A stretch of 64,000 nt of DNA from Anticarsia gemmatalis. Its lineage: Eukaryota > Arthropoda > Insecta > Lepidoptera > Erebidae. The notes under the pieces were generated by a model, which was given only the letters and a program-made list of their open reading frames with translations, searched no databases and had not been told where the DNA came from. The stretch spans positions 5,091,501-5,155,500 of the forward strand of contig NC_134747.1 in assembly GCF_050436995.1 (NCBI RefSeq), given 5' to 3'. A program made the position numbers and the translations under genes. This document shows, in pieces, positions 20,041 to 32,465 of this stretch; the first letter of the stretch is position 1; each line of letters opens with the position of its first letter.

Positions 20041-21740
20041 ACATACATACTTAATGTGAAATTGGGCCATTAGCTTTACAGTAATAGCAGAAATAAGTGG
20101 ACATTATGTTTTAAATTTAAAAACTACGTCAAAATAATGTTAGAATTAACAAGCCTAACTTTAATGGGGTATTGTTAGGTTGTCACTTGATAACATTAGC
20201 TGAAATATTACGACATACCGTTCCATTGATAAAACTTGTTATAGGGTTAAGCAAATTACTAAAAATGTATTTGTTATCAAATCATTCAGTACGTGCTGTG
20301 ATCTATAAGATGTGAAGTATTAAAAAGTGAACGATAACTCTTAATTTGCAGTTTTATTTTTGCTTTACTCTATCCTCATACCTGTTTCCGTAAAACCAGT
20401 TTATCGACTGTGACATACATCAAACGAAGCTCTGATTGCATGTGCATGAGTGACAGCTAAGTACCTGCATGGGTGAAAGTACCGGGACGGCATCAAGTGC
20501 GCGACTAATAAGCGGCGCGCCGCACTCCGCCCGCGCCGCGCAGCTCCGCGCCAATCTCACTCGATCGCTAGAGATAGTAAAACTGATTTCATCACGCTAA
20601 CAATGGGAAAGAAAGTGCAGTAATTGTAGGATACAACAGGAACTGTTTACGTAGTTGGATTATAAGTCAACTATGTTTCAGTTTTTAATTAAATAAAGGA
20701 TTTATTAGCAGTTGTAAAGTAGTCTTAAAACGTTGGGCACTGCGTTAATGCAATACGTGTAACAAGTACGCGCCATCCATCTTAGACGTTACGATTCTCG
20801 TAAAAACAATAACATTGATAAACGATAAATCGCTATCTGCTGTAGATTTAGCGCAATAGTCCAATCACCGCAGTGTTACTTCAGTCGGCACACACATCTT
20901 GGGTTTGATGCCTGCCCAGAAGACAATTTGTGTGTTGAGCACCAGAGGTTCAATATTAACTCGAGTCATTGCGTTGCGAATTGTTTCCTTCACGAATAAT
21001 GTTTTCAGACAGCGAATTTTCCTTGTTCCGGGACATCTTGTTTCAAAAAACCGCCTTAAACAAGGGCGATAGCGTCAATTAAATCTTTTAATTTCTCTTA
21101 TATCTACTTGCATCAAAATCATTGTTACGTTTTGAGACTTACGGATATTAGCGATGACTCAAGGCAGTGGGCACTTATTTTAGTTTCGTTTCATCAGTAC
21201 TTCATAGTACCTGTATCAGGAACTTAACTTTTATATATTCACCGAGTATGTAACTGGTTGCTCCAAAAGTAGACGGGGTTCGATTCCGAATTTCGTTCGA
21301 GCTTATTTAACCTTTGCTGAACCAACAAAACACCAGCAGGGTTGGATTTGGCAATATTCATATGGATGTGACTTGCTTTACTAAATATTGATGTCTGATA
21401 AACAGATGCCTGAGTATAAATATGGAAAAAGAGATACGACAATAAACAAACGCTGTGGAAATAAAATGCCTTTTGATTTCTATGTATTCATGTTATGTCC
21501 GTGGTTAAAGGTAAGTATGTACGCGGGCCTGTGTGTTAACCGTCTAGACAGAAAACTATACATACATAACTAGATATAAGTACATACAACGATTATCTAG
21601 GAAGGCCCCCGTTGCTTGGAACTAATTGGAAATCTACCTACAAAGATCTATCTTGTGTTTGATGTTTTGTTCGTTAATGTTTTTGCGTATAAAGCTATTG
21701 TATTAACATAAGTCTGGTGAGATGAGACGTGTCTGCCTCT
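20040..21740. other. Intergenic region between Nipped-A and the second gene
   Basis: No coding signal. It holds a small CpG-rich patch at 20,505-20,560 and two weak SINE-like scraps: a CAATTTGTGTGTTGAGC piece near 20,920, and a GGTTCGATTCC box-B piece near 21,280. Confidence 0.6.
20505..20565. promoter_or_regulatory. CpG-rich patch, possible minor promoter or enhancer
   Basis: GCGGCGCGCCGCACTCCGCC and CGCGCCGCGCAGCTCCGCG stand out from AT-rich surroundings. Position just downstream of Nipped-A allows an upstream start site for the second gene. Inference only. Confidence 0.3.
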
Positions 21741-22227
21741 CAAGGAGGTATGTGACATGAGGTCGGCGACGGCGACGCCGCCGTCGTCGCGTTGCTAAGC
21801 GGCGGGCGGCGGGCGCAGGAGAAGGCGGACGGCGGCCACGTATCCATCGGCGCGCGCCGCCCGCTCCGCTCCTCGCCGCTCCTCCCGCCCGCCCGCTGTT
21901 GGAGCTCAGTCAGTCCGCTTCGCGGCGTCGCGTTATGCGTTGGTGTATTGTATGTTCCCGAGCTCAAACGGCGAGTGTCCGACCTCTGTAACCGACCGTT
22001 TATGACATTCGACAACCCCGCCCTGTGCATTTTTTCGAGTTGCATTTCGATCAGTGCGAAGAGTACGTTGGTTGCGAGCGATCCGTGCCGGTGTCGGTGG
22101 CTCCTCCCGCGTTTATTTATGTTGTCGTTTTGGTGTGGTGAATATTTGTGTTGTACGGACGATAACCGTATTATCTGTGCAATCGAGTCGAGTGGATATT
22201 TTTAACGATCGACGGCTTCTCGCGAAG
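21740..22227 (+). promoter_or_regulatory. Putative CpG-rich promoter and noncoding exon 1 of the second gene
   Basis: A CpG-dense block (GTCGGCGACGGCGACGCCG, then GCGGGCGGCGGGCGC) contains two overlapping arthropod initiator-like TCAGTC hexamers at 21,906-21,915. It continues into sequence ending CTTCTCGCGAAG before a strong donor GTGAGT at 22228. The next credible + strand acceptor leading to a start codon is at 57,030, so I infer a 5'-UTR exon. A 137-codon chance ORF crosses the block but resembles nothing. Confidence 0.5.
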
Positions 22228-22639
22228 GTGAGTGAATTTCTGATTCTGCAAATATTGTATAATAAAAGATGAGACCTTTGATTTGCCGCTACGTGGCGAT
22301 CGTCTCATCTATACAATCTTGTATACCATAGCTTATAGCTATAGGATGCAGGTACTACACAGTACAAGGTATTATCCCAAAATACAAGACACTAGTCACG
22401 GTCATTTAATTATTTCCGAAGACACTTATACTTCCCAGTCACGTTACAAAACCTGTTGTCTCTAAATATTACTTCCGTGGATGTCACGTTTTCAGCTCTG
22501 CCATAACATGCCTGCAAATTTTAAAACAGACTTAGCTGGAGTGCTGGATTTTTATTTGGCTTAGAAGCTTATTAGATTCTTGTTGGATTCGGTCCTATCC
22601 CACTACACCATATGGTAGACGGAAGCGAGTGGGTAAGAA

Positions 22640-22715
22640 ATCATGGAGGTGAGCGGCGCGGGGCGGTGCGCGGCCGGTCGAGCGGTCGAGCGACCGCATT
22701 CCATATGGAATGCCG
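22640..22715. promoter_or_regulatory. GC-rich patch ending in a perfect palindrome
   Basis: GGTCGAGCGGTCGAGCGACC is followed by the 18-bp perfect palindrome GCATTCCATATGGAATGC (22,696-22,713) centred on an E-box CATATG. It could bind dimeric factors. Unproven. Confidence 0.3.
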
Positions 22716-23394
22716 GATTATACGCAATGTCAGTGTGACTTGGAGCTTGCTACCTCCACTGCACTGACCACTGCACATTTGCAACAACGTCTATCACTAC
22801 CTACTACTGGAGGCATTACGTTTAAACATGAAATGCTCTAGAATAGTACAATATATCATCTCTGATTGACATTACGGCGCAAGTCTGTTAATGCCCACAC
22901 ATAAATAATATGTTTAACCAGTATCGTCCAATTTATAAAGTACTTACAACAGCCAATGTGTACGTTTATTAAATAAGTAGGCACCTATTTTAGAAAGTGG
23001 TTTCCATTTATTTACATCTTACCTGGTTTTAAATAATTCGGATTTTCCTTCTCTTTGAATAGTTAGCCAGCATTTATCTAGGTAGGTAGGTATATTCAAT
23101 ATTCTTCTTTTTATACAAATGCTCAAAACTGGATTATTTTTAACAAATATCTTTTCAGCTTTCTAATAGATAGGAAGACTTAGCTGCTTAGGGCAATAAC
23201 AAATAAGAGGGAAAACAATAAAAACAAGTGTAAAGGAATGAAGAATGTCTTGCAATATGACATTTAGTGTTATTAAACAGATTTAAAATTAATTTCCGAT
23301 ATTTTTGCCTTCATACCTATATTATTTTGGATCAACAACATTTTAGTCAGATGCTCGGTTATGTTTTAAGAACAAATGAATCATCTAACCAGAA

Positions 23395-23453
23395 TCGCAA
23401 ATAAGAACTTGTAACATTACTATGAATACTATGTTACAAGTTCTTAATTGCGA
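23395..23453. repeat. 59-nt near-perfect hairpin
   Basis: TCGCAAATAAGAACTTGTAACAT pairs with ATGTTACAAGTTCTTAATTGCGA around a 13-nt loop, with one mismatch in 23. The size fits either a tiny fold-back MITE or a pre-miRNA. The arms match no microRNA I know. Confidence 0.6.
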
Positions 23454-26400
23454 GTAGGCAGTTCTCAGCTGTCAAGACTGACGTAAGTTTTCAACAACTA
23501 GGGCACCAATAGACCATAAGCAGGCAAGGGCCCCTGTAAACCCTTGATAAATTATCTGTGTGACATTACTCGTGATCTCACATAATGAGTATAATGAGTT
23601 CGATAGTGCGTGCTATATTTCGAAACACGTCCGTCGTCGCTTCCGCTCTGTGACCCACAATGTACAACAAACTTTAGGTGTATCTATAAAGTAATTTAAA
23701 CCATAGTTTTATATATCATACATTTCGGTTAAAAATTTGTCCAAACCTAATTCTTATAGATAGTGTCGGTACGGGAATTTGCATGGCCATCAATCGATTA
23801 TCTTTGCTATCTCTGTGAGAGCGCGGTATCTCTACATTTCGTTGTTTTACCGATAGATTATGTACGTACATGTTATGATTTTCTGTTTCTGTAACGCGTA
23901 ATAATCGATAATCTGATTCAGTACCTATTCCCTTATTACTGAGAATCCTGGTGATTGGAACCTTTTACACGAATCACCCGTCTCCATCGAAATCAGTGCG
24001 AAGTAGCCGACACCATCTGATAGAATCGAGATGAGGAGGTGATGTGACAAGTCAAGGCACAGTAGTCTTAATTTCTTTAATATTGTTATAATAACGTTGT
24101 TTTAAATTCAACCCTTAACCACTTCTTCTATTTCTCCCTTCATCAGAAACGACACAAAGTTGTGGCGGGCGAGTACCTAATCTCGTGTTTATTTCATTGT
24201 CCATTATTTTTAGTAGGATCTGGGTTTATTGTATTATCAATATGATTTGTTTTGTTTACTTTTGTTCCAAACTGCATCTCTCCGAACGCGAGTCGTCCAC
24301 TTTAATTCTGTGCATTTTTACAGTTCCTCTAATTTCTAATTGTTTTTTCTCGTTATGCTTATGAGGTGTTCAGCAAATTTTTTTGAATGATTAAATCGCT
24401 TCTTCAGTCACATTCACATTTTACCGATCATCTGTAAGCATATATTCGAAACACATCATGTAACATTAGTATAAGTAGTATGTATTACTGCATATTAACA
24501 GGTTTTTATGTTATGTAATTTATTTATTTAACTTTATTTTTTACACTTCATATCAATAACATGTTCGTTGTTTCATTGCTTAAAGTATTTGTACTTAAGC
24601 TCTTATCTTATCATGATAATCTTCTAAAATCCGGAAACTATAAAGGGAAAAAATAATAAAAACACTTTATCCTCATAATACTATATGTTCAGCTAAAACA
24701 TAACAAAATATGAGTCCAGAATCATTATCTCGTTAAGGTTCAAATCAATAGTTGTCGTATTTGATTATTTAGATTGTTGATTGCTCAACGTCGACGGGAA
24801 CAAAGTCCCTGAGGGTTCCCAGCAAGTACCTAAGTCACCAAATTCATTATCGCCAGTGTCCGGTTCTTGGGTCAAATTCATACAATCATGGTGACCTTTA
24901 ATCTCGTTTCAGATAGCTAAAACACGTTCCTTTGTGTCAATTCTCAGAAATCATATCATGTCTTATTGTTTATAAAGCGATAGTTGCTAACTTAACCTTT
25001 AATACTACCAAACAGTTACAAAAATATAGTTTACCTAGTACCTACATTGAAATTGGTCCGGCTTACAGACGACCGAGAATGTTACGTCGACTTTTTTAAC
25101 CTTTTAAATCGATTAACAAAACCAGCGCCGCGTCTAGGTAGTTAACCGGCTCCTTGACATTATAGACCACTTTTAATTTTCTGATTTAAAATGCCACGAG
25201 AGCTTCAAGAGAATATTAAATTTAGTAATGAAATAGGTAGAGGCGACAAAGTGCATAAAAATACTAAATGTGATGATTACCAGTGGACATTTTTGGTCAT
25301 GATTCTGTGGATAATTTTAAGTAGGAGGATAAGTAGATGCTAACACTGTCTACCCACTTACTGCATAGACTGAAAGTTAAGAAATACATTGTGATTACTT
25401 TCATAATCTTCGGCTAGTTCATTTGATCATATTTTGTTTCAGCAGTAGATAGTTATGGTCAGTCCCCATGGTTTGTTTTTGTTTATAATACTTATTTATA
25501 CGTTGGTCGTTTCAGGTGTTAATCAAGAGTAACTGGTTATGATAATATCGGCGTGCTATTTGTAGATAATACCGATGTATCTTTATAATAAGGATGAAAC
25601 GATAGCCATGTAAGGTAACTTGTGATGATAACATTCAACCTGTACGGTGCTTTATCCTTGAAATGCACTATAGATTTTTAAACTACAATACACAAATTAT
25701 TTGAAAATTAAGTTTAGAAGTGTAGCTGACTATTCTCTAGCCTTTGTACTTATTCTAATGATCAATGAAAAATAACTATATTCTTATTTAGGTACTTTAT
25801 AAAGTGTATTTTTTCGTCTAAATAAGTCTATTTATCTGCTACTATAGCAGCAGATTCTTATTCGCAACTTTCACGTTTATGATATGGATAAATAAATAGT
25901 AAAACCACAAATGAATTCAATGATTTGTGTTTATAAAACTGTTTTTTACTGCCCATATACCTAATCTACGTATTCTTAACAACGTTAAGTCGTGGCAATA
26001 GCGCCTTTCATTTTACCGGACAACACTATTAACCGCAATAAACACTCATTCTGAATTGAATTACATTCAATTACCGAGTAAATCGGTTAGGATGTCATCT
26101 TACATCGCTAGGTGCAGTCTTCCTGTTGTTGTACCAAATAACCTTGGGTATCCTTTCAATTTTAGTTTGTGAATAAAAAGTAAAATTTTTGCGTAGATAC
26201 TTTCATAATGCATTTCATCAACACCGCTGCTAATAGCGTTGTGCTACATTTTGTAAGGTGAATGAAGATATGATCGTCAGTGTTAGTGATGAAATCTTGA
26301 GGAGATATAATCGCATTCCGCGGCGAGCCTCCCCTCTCTGTCGGTGTTGCATACCAACGTCGTCGCCGCACTCTTACGTGGGTTGTATTGCACTTTACTA

Positions 26401-26661
26401 CCGATGCTGCTGTGGACTATCATCAACTTTTACTGCAATTGATATGTTAATTTATTGCTAACTCCCATCGACAACCATGTCGTTCTCTATGTATGACCCA
26501 TGAGTATTTGTGCTTTTCATACACTATGATAGAAGACGATAAGTACTTGATCTCGAAATTGATGTTTCTCGTCAGCTGTGTGACGTATGCTGATGGCTGC
26601 TTAGGCTTTGCTAGATGATGTAGGTAGAGGATAGCGGGTAACGGTTCTGTCATGTTTGCAG

Positions 26662-26815
26662 AGGCACACGGTGTGGGCCCGTGTGTGCGTTCGCGCCGCT
26701 CACTCAGTCACACAGGCGCGCAACGCTCACGGCGTAGCGCGGCCGTTGAACCGAATACTCGAGGAATTTCTCCAACGCCGCACTCGCTTTGCTTTGCAGA
26801 AGAAAATTATCACAG
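26662..26815 (+). other. GC-rich exon-like segment (possible alternative 5'-UTR exon)
   Basis: Follows CATGTTTGCAG and ends CACAG before GTGGTAGG. It is markedly GC-richer than its flanks (CACACGGTGTGGGCCCGTG...). No convincing reading frame, so if it is an exon it is non-coding. The donor is weak. Confidence 0.22.
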
Positions 26816-29039
26816 GTGGTAGGCTCATTCGAATAGAAATTATACTGTTTGTTTGTACATTCACGCTATTCGATTCGTTGAGTATCCAGAGCTTAGGTTT
26901 TATCTGCACCTATTTACTAGACTTTGGTTTTTTACACATGATATTGTATCGGTTTATTACAAAGACGTATTAATCGGTAGAAGGTGCATAGATATGCTTT
27001 GAAGTTGACTTGATTCAGATTTGGGAATGACGCAGCTGAACTATTATTATTGTCTCAATTTAGGTGTCGGTAAGTATCAATTTGTCTGGGACACGTGTGC
27101 GAGTATCTCGCAATAGCGGCATACCGAGCCAGGGCGCGGTCTGCCAATGGCTCTCGAAACGCGAATAAATTTCATGTGACACATATTTATGTTACAGTTT
27201 AAAGCACGTTTAAAGGGTCTAACTAACATCTTGTTAAAATATACGCACGAGTTGTGAGTCAAGTCATGATTTGTATTAGAAGTTTAATTTTATTTAGAAA
27301 AGGTGTAATTTAATGTACTTACCATGATAGTTAGAACCAATCATCCGATAGACATTAATTCAGACATTGAGAGGTTTCCAATGGTTCCCCTCAAGCATTT
27401 CATGAAGTTAGCTAATACGTCACTGCTGTGCTAGTTTCTTTGGAGATTATAAAAAAATCAGTATAGAAAAATGATTTCTTTTTAATAATATCGTATCATC
27501 ATCCTATCATAACCTTATTCCAATTGGCTTTCACTTATCAAAACGGTTTGTTAAGTGTGTATTCCGACTTTATGCCGGTTTTAAACAATACCACACGTGT
27601 CCCAGTAGTTCAATAGTTTCTAAAAGTCTGTCAAAACGCGTAAGGTTTATATTGTACGCTTCGATACATGTTTACATACAACACAAATATACATTGAATG
27701 AATGGGTAATTACGACTGAATGTTTTCTTATTGATATTTAACGTGTTTCACAAAACATGTTTTAGACCTCAACTTTTTGTGAATCATATCTTTGTCAGAA
27801 TCTCCAAAACATATTATATATTTTTAGGGCAATTATTTAGCTGCTCATCTTAAGTTTTTATCTAACAGTAATGTTAGATAAAATGTTTATGTGAATCCGC
27901 AGCCACATTTAATAGCTCTATGAACAAAGTGATTAATATTGTAAATAGTTAGGTTTTCTTAGATTACGCACTGCGGTTAATGCGGTACTTGCAGGTGACA
28001 AGCGTTGCTAATATGGTTTCCTCATTTAATGTAGTAATTACTATAAACCTAATTTGTAAGTAAAATTTCTCAATATTATTTTACACCTCAGCCTTAGTAA
28101 AAATGTATTTAAGGTGATCACTGACATATTCTTTTAGAAAAGTTAAGAACTAGTTAATTGAGATAGCAGCAAATTGAATAGTTTATTTCAAGAGTCAAAA
28201 TAGGTAGCATATGAAATACCTACACGAAAGTTAAGATCATAAATAATCATGATTATGTACGATTTTCCAATCGCAAGAAACTTTCGCTGCTCAAACCGTT
28301 GCTTGCTATCTGCTGGGAGATCTGTTAATGTTCGTTGTAATAGTAAATGTTGCTAAGTAGTTTAGATTCAAATGCTAATTTTATTTTATAAATGCGCCAT
28401 TCAAACTTATTCATTGCGTAACTTAGTTATGTAAAATGTTTGTACTGTTTTTTTAATTACTTAATATTTGTTTTGAGAGATTACACTTTTAAACATTGAG
28501 CTTCGTTCGTAGCTTACTAATAAAAGGTTGCATCACACAGCCTTCACTTTTAATGTTTCGAAACTATGCATGAGTTGCACGTTGCACAAACATCCGGCTC
28601 AAAAACACCAACTGGCAGACTTAGATGACAAACGATTTTTCGATAGGTCAGCCTCGTGTCAGCTGAAAAACGATTAAAAACGACAGTTTACACGTGCCGG
28701 TGCCAATAAAAATGTTCAGTAAAGAAACCTGCAAATAAGTGCAAATAAACAACAGTAGCTCGTACTACTTACTTGATCATTTAGCGTCACGTGCGTATCA
28801 TGTGAATAGGTAATCTTAGAAAAAAAAAATGCTTTCATGCACATTTCGAACGAACGATTAATAGCCAACACCACGAGCTATTTACGTGAAAAATAATAAT
28901 AGCAGAGTGTGGTGGAATGTCGGTTGGCATGCACGTTCAGGATTAAAGACAAGTAGCGCAGGGCAATCATACAAGGTTGTTCGGCTAAAAATAATGCAAA
29001 ATCTTGGGTAAAATAAAACCCTTACTTGGCAGCCGGTTG

Positions 29040-29175
29040 ATGGTGGAGTGTGGTGTGGCGGGCGAGTGAACGCGGCGACCTTGGGCCCGTGCCGGCCCGC
29101 GGACGTTCGTTGAACGCGCCAGGCGCCCCCCGCCTCCCGCGCCGCCCGCGCCTCGCACCGCACGGACCTCACCCC
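29040..29175. promoter_or_regulatory. CpG-rich patch inside the long intron
   Basis: GGCGGGCGAGTGAACGCGGC, GCCCGTGCCGGCCCGCGGAC and CCGCGCCGCCCGCGCCTCG form a dense CpG cluster, followed by a C-rich tract and CACACACA. A similar smaller cluster (GGGGCCCGCGCGGGCGCGGC) lies at 29,660-29,680. They may be alternative promoters or enhancers. Confidence 0.35.
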
Positions 29176-30569
29176 CCTCCCTCACACACATAGCCACCAC
29201 AACTCGTTTGCGACACGATTATTTGAAAATTATTAATAATAATCATATTTTTTTTAATAATCTTAAAAATATACGAAAAGCACTCGACCTATATAATTAT
29301 GTTGTGTTATGTGTGGCACCGTTTCTGTTATCAGAAAAAGGTCTAAAATAAATAATAAATAAAAGTGCTTAGTAATCGTAGGGTTATCGAATAATTATCG
29401 TTCACCTATTACCCAACCGCGATAGTCTGTTATCTCTCAATCTTTCATAAATATTTCATATAAGTATTCTCAGTCACGAGATGTTACGTTATGCTAACAA
29501 TGTATAACGTGTAAGAGCTTGCAATAAAGCCTACAAATAACCAACCAAAACAAAAGCATTTCCACTAACACGCATGCGAACATAATAGACTATAAAAATA
29601 CCCAAAACAAGTGCGTGACGTAGTATTTTGCTGCATTATTTTCGCAATAGTGGGTGCGTGGGGCCCGCGCGGGCGCGGCGACGCTGGCCACTGCGAACAT
29701 TGACCGCGCGGTACGGACAGCAAATAAAACCACATCAGCAAGTGCACAATCTAAAATAATCTTTTTTTTTATGTTAAGCTGTTTAGTGCGCAATAATCTG
29801 TTTTATTTCTCTGTTTATGGCACACTTTTGTCGCAATTATTTATTTTACTTTGATTGATTGCTTTAAAACTAGGCTTGTAGAAACAACCTGTCCAAATCA
29901 ATCCACTCATATTGTAACATAAATCCTTAAAAATCACGTTCACTAATACCTATACAGATTCGGAAAAGTAACGCTTCATGTTGATTCGATTAATTTGTCT
30001 CGCAAATTATTGTTATTGAGTTTTAATCTAGAAGAAATTATTCTCACTTGAGAAAAAAATATCTGAACTTTATAACAACGTATATGAACAAGCACACATT
30101 TACTTATCATTCCGTTCATGTGGGGAAATAAAACCTTGGCGCGGCTTCTTTACAGCCATAACTTATATGATGACTTAATCTAGCACTGATGGTTGACAGT
30201 GTAATCTTGAAGTCTTATAAACAGAAATGTAAAACGCATTCGTGCATACAAACAGGATGTTGGAGGATTTTCCTCGTCGGCTCACATGCGACGTGTCTGA
30301 CGGGTTCTTGTGCCTTACACCGACGTTACTTACCTGTCGATTGTAAATGATACGCACTGAAACTTGTTATTATCATACCCTTGAACCCTCCAAACATTGA
30401 GTTTGGTTTGATAGAATTAATATTTTTTTTTAACTCACTTACGCGATTCCATGTGTCTTTTACCACCTAGCCTAATCATTTCCTTACCCTTTTCTTCTGT
30501 TATTATTCTGATCTACACGATATTTATCCTGTGCTGGTAAAGGTATTAACATTACGTGAATACTGTCAT

Positions 30570-30715
30570 CCATACTAATATTATAATTACGACAGCCTTT
30601 TTGTTACGCTTTCACTTTTAAACGACTTAACAGTATTTGATGAAAATTGGCATGGAGATAGTGGAAGCCCCAAGACTAATCATAGGCTAACATTATCAAA
30701 ATATAAATTTAAAAT
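30570..30715. mobile_element. RTE-type LINE scrap
   Basis: CATACTAATATTATAATTAC followed by TTGTTACGCTTTCAC and GATGAAAATTGGCATGGAGA resembles the conserved terminal part of lepidopteran RTE-type elements, in the opposite orientation to the fragment at 5640. Non-coding and truncated. Confidence 0.55.
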
Positions 30716-32349
30716 AGTCATAATACTGCAGTATGACTAAAAGAACCAAACGTCAAAAACGTGTTTATCTATATTTTCAAGCGAACACTATCCGTTCGTT
30801 TTTCATCTTTCTCCAAGATTTTTCCATTATATAGTATCTACCGTATATCCGTAACTATAGCCCTGATAGAATATTTAACAAACATATGAGACAGAACTAA
30901 ATATTCTCTAAACTTGGGTAAGAAGTTTCGACAGCAATGTATGCACGTACTAAGTCTAAAACAAGGTTTAAAACAAACTAATTGAGTTAGAAACACTACA
31001 CCACGCTCGCTTGCCTTGTGACTGTCGATCTCAAATTAAATTGGACGGATTTTTCATGGAACAATTTTCATTTAATGCATAAATCTTATCATAATAAAAA
31101 AGACTTTTGTTATTTTTGTTGTATCTTGCATCAAGACTTAGAAACCAAAGTTAAAATGGAATTTTATCAAAAATATAATGTAAAATTTCAAAGTCTTTAA
31201 TTTCAGCCAGAAACTGTAATGAAATCTTGTAAACGTGTCTCGATTCTTGTCATACACTTAACAACGTAATCTTAATGATAAACTGTGGTATAATTCACGT
31301 TGGAGCGTCACAATTTGACGTTAACACACACACTGAGCGATTGCGATCTCCCCTGTGCTCGAGCAGCACGAGCCACGAGCGCATCATCACACTTTCACCG
31401 CATGCAGCGAATGAAAGCCACTCATCACGTTTTACTATTCAAGCAATTATCTAAAATACCATTAAATCCTGTTCGCACACACTAGTTACTTTATACAAAC
31501 AAGCGAATAATGTAAACGCATCAACTTTAGCGCGTGTACACGACCTGATGCAATCATGTTTTTAATTAATATTTTACGAGCTTGGGATGTGTGTACATTG
31601 TACGTATTATTTCAAATCAAGCACTAAAACGTTACAAGCTTTGAAATAAATAATTGTCCCTAGACTGTTTAGAACGGTACGAACAAAAATTTAAATGATA
31701 ATACGTGAGCATAATATGACTAGAAAAACAGATGATCAAAGCTTCAAAGGAGATGCACCAAAAGATTGTTTTGAAGATGCAGTAAAATAGCAAAAACGTA
31801 ATGTTTCGTTAATAATGACGAGGGAATGTCGCACGTTGTATATAGGAAAACAAGAGATAATAAGAGGTAGTTACAGTAATTATTATAAAGTATTTCCGGC
31901 TAGCATGGATTCCATTGATAAAAGAACAACGAAGTTTGTTAGAATAATAACGTCATGTGATTGAATTGATGGTGTTTTTCCCCATGCCATCGATCTTCGA
32001 AACAAACGGTGCATCACGATACCAATAACAAAATGTTATACATCATGGACCACAGAATCATCAGTCACCAGCTAGCAGTTTGATACTATCGATTGTTATC
32101 ATAGAGCTATTACAAAATACTCTTTATCAGAGTAAACAATCTGCTATTTTGAAATTATTGGGTGTATGCCAAACCGCGTACACTTTCTACACTATCTCTC
32201 CACCGAAAATACTTCAACTACATAAATATACATGTGACTTGTACCAGGTTTAATTAAAAAGTTTTTATATAGCGAACTAAATTGAGAAACGAGCCAGTAT
32301 AAAATATTGGTAAATGTAATCGTTAGATGATTAGCTCGAGATGTAACAA

Positions 32350-32465
32350 GTGGTGCATCGGGGATGCGACCGGGGGGGTACGATCGATAGGGGCTGGTGG
32401 GCGTGTGCCGGGGGCGCTCAGCGGGGCGGCCGCCTCCCACGTCAGCTGGAGCCCGGCCAGGCTAC
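32350..32465. promoter_or_regulatory. G-rich/CpG patch in the long intron
   Basis: A run of seven G, then GGGGCTGGTGGGCG, CCGGGGGCGC and GCGGGGCGGCC. GC-rich against AT-rich flanks, with G-quadruplex potential on the + strand. Function unknown. Confidence 0.3.

Noticed and set aside
21792..22205. 137-codon ORF in the CpG-rich region
   Set aside because: Low-complexity Arg/Ser/Cys composition with no family resemblance; better explained as CpG-rich 5' UTR, where stops are rare.
27852..27880. TTTATCTAAC/GTTAGATAAA inverted repeat
   Set aside because: Ten-bp AT-rich stem, expected by chance in this composition.
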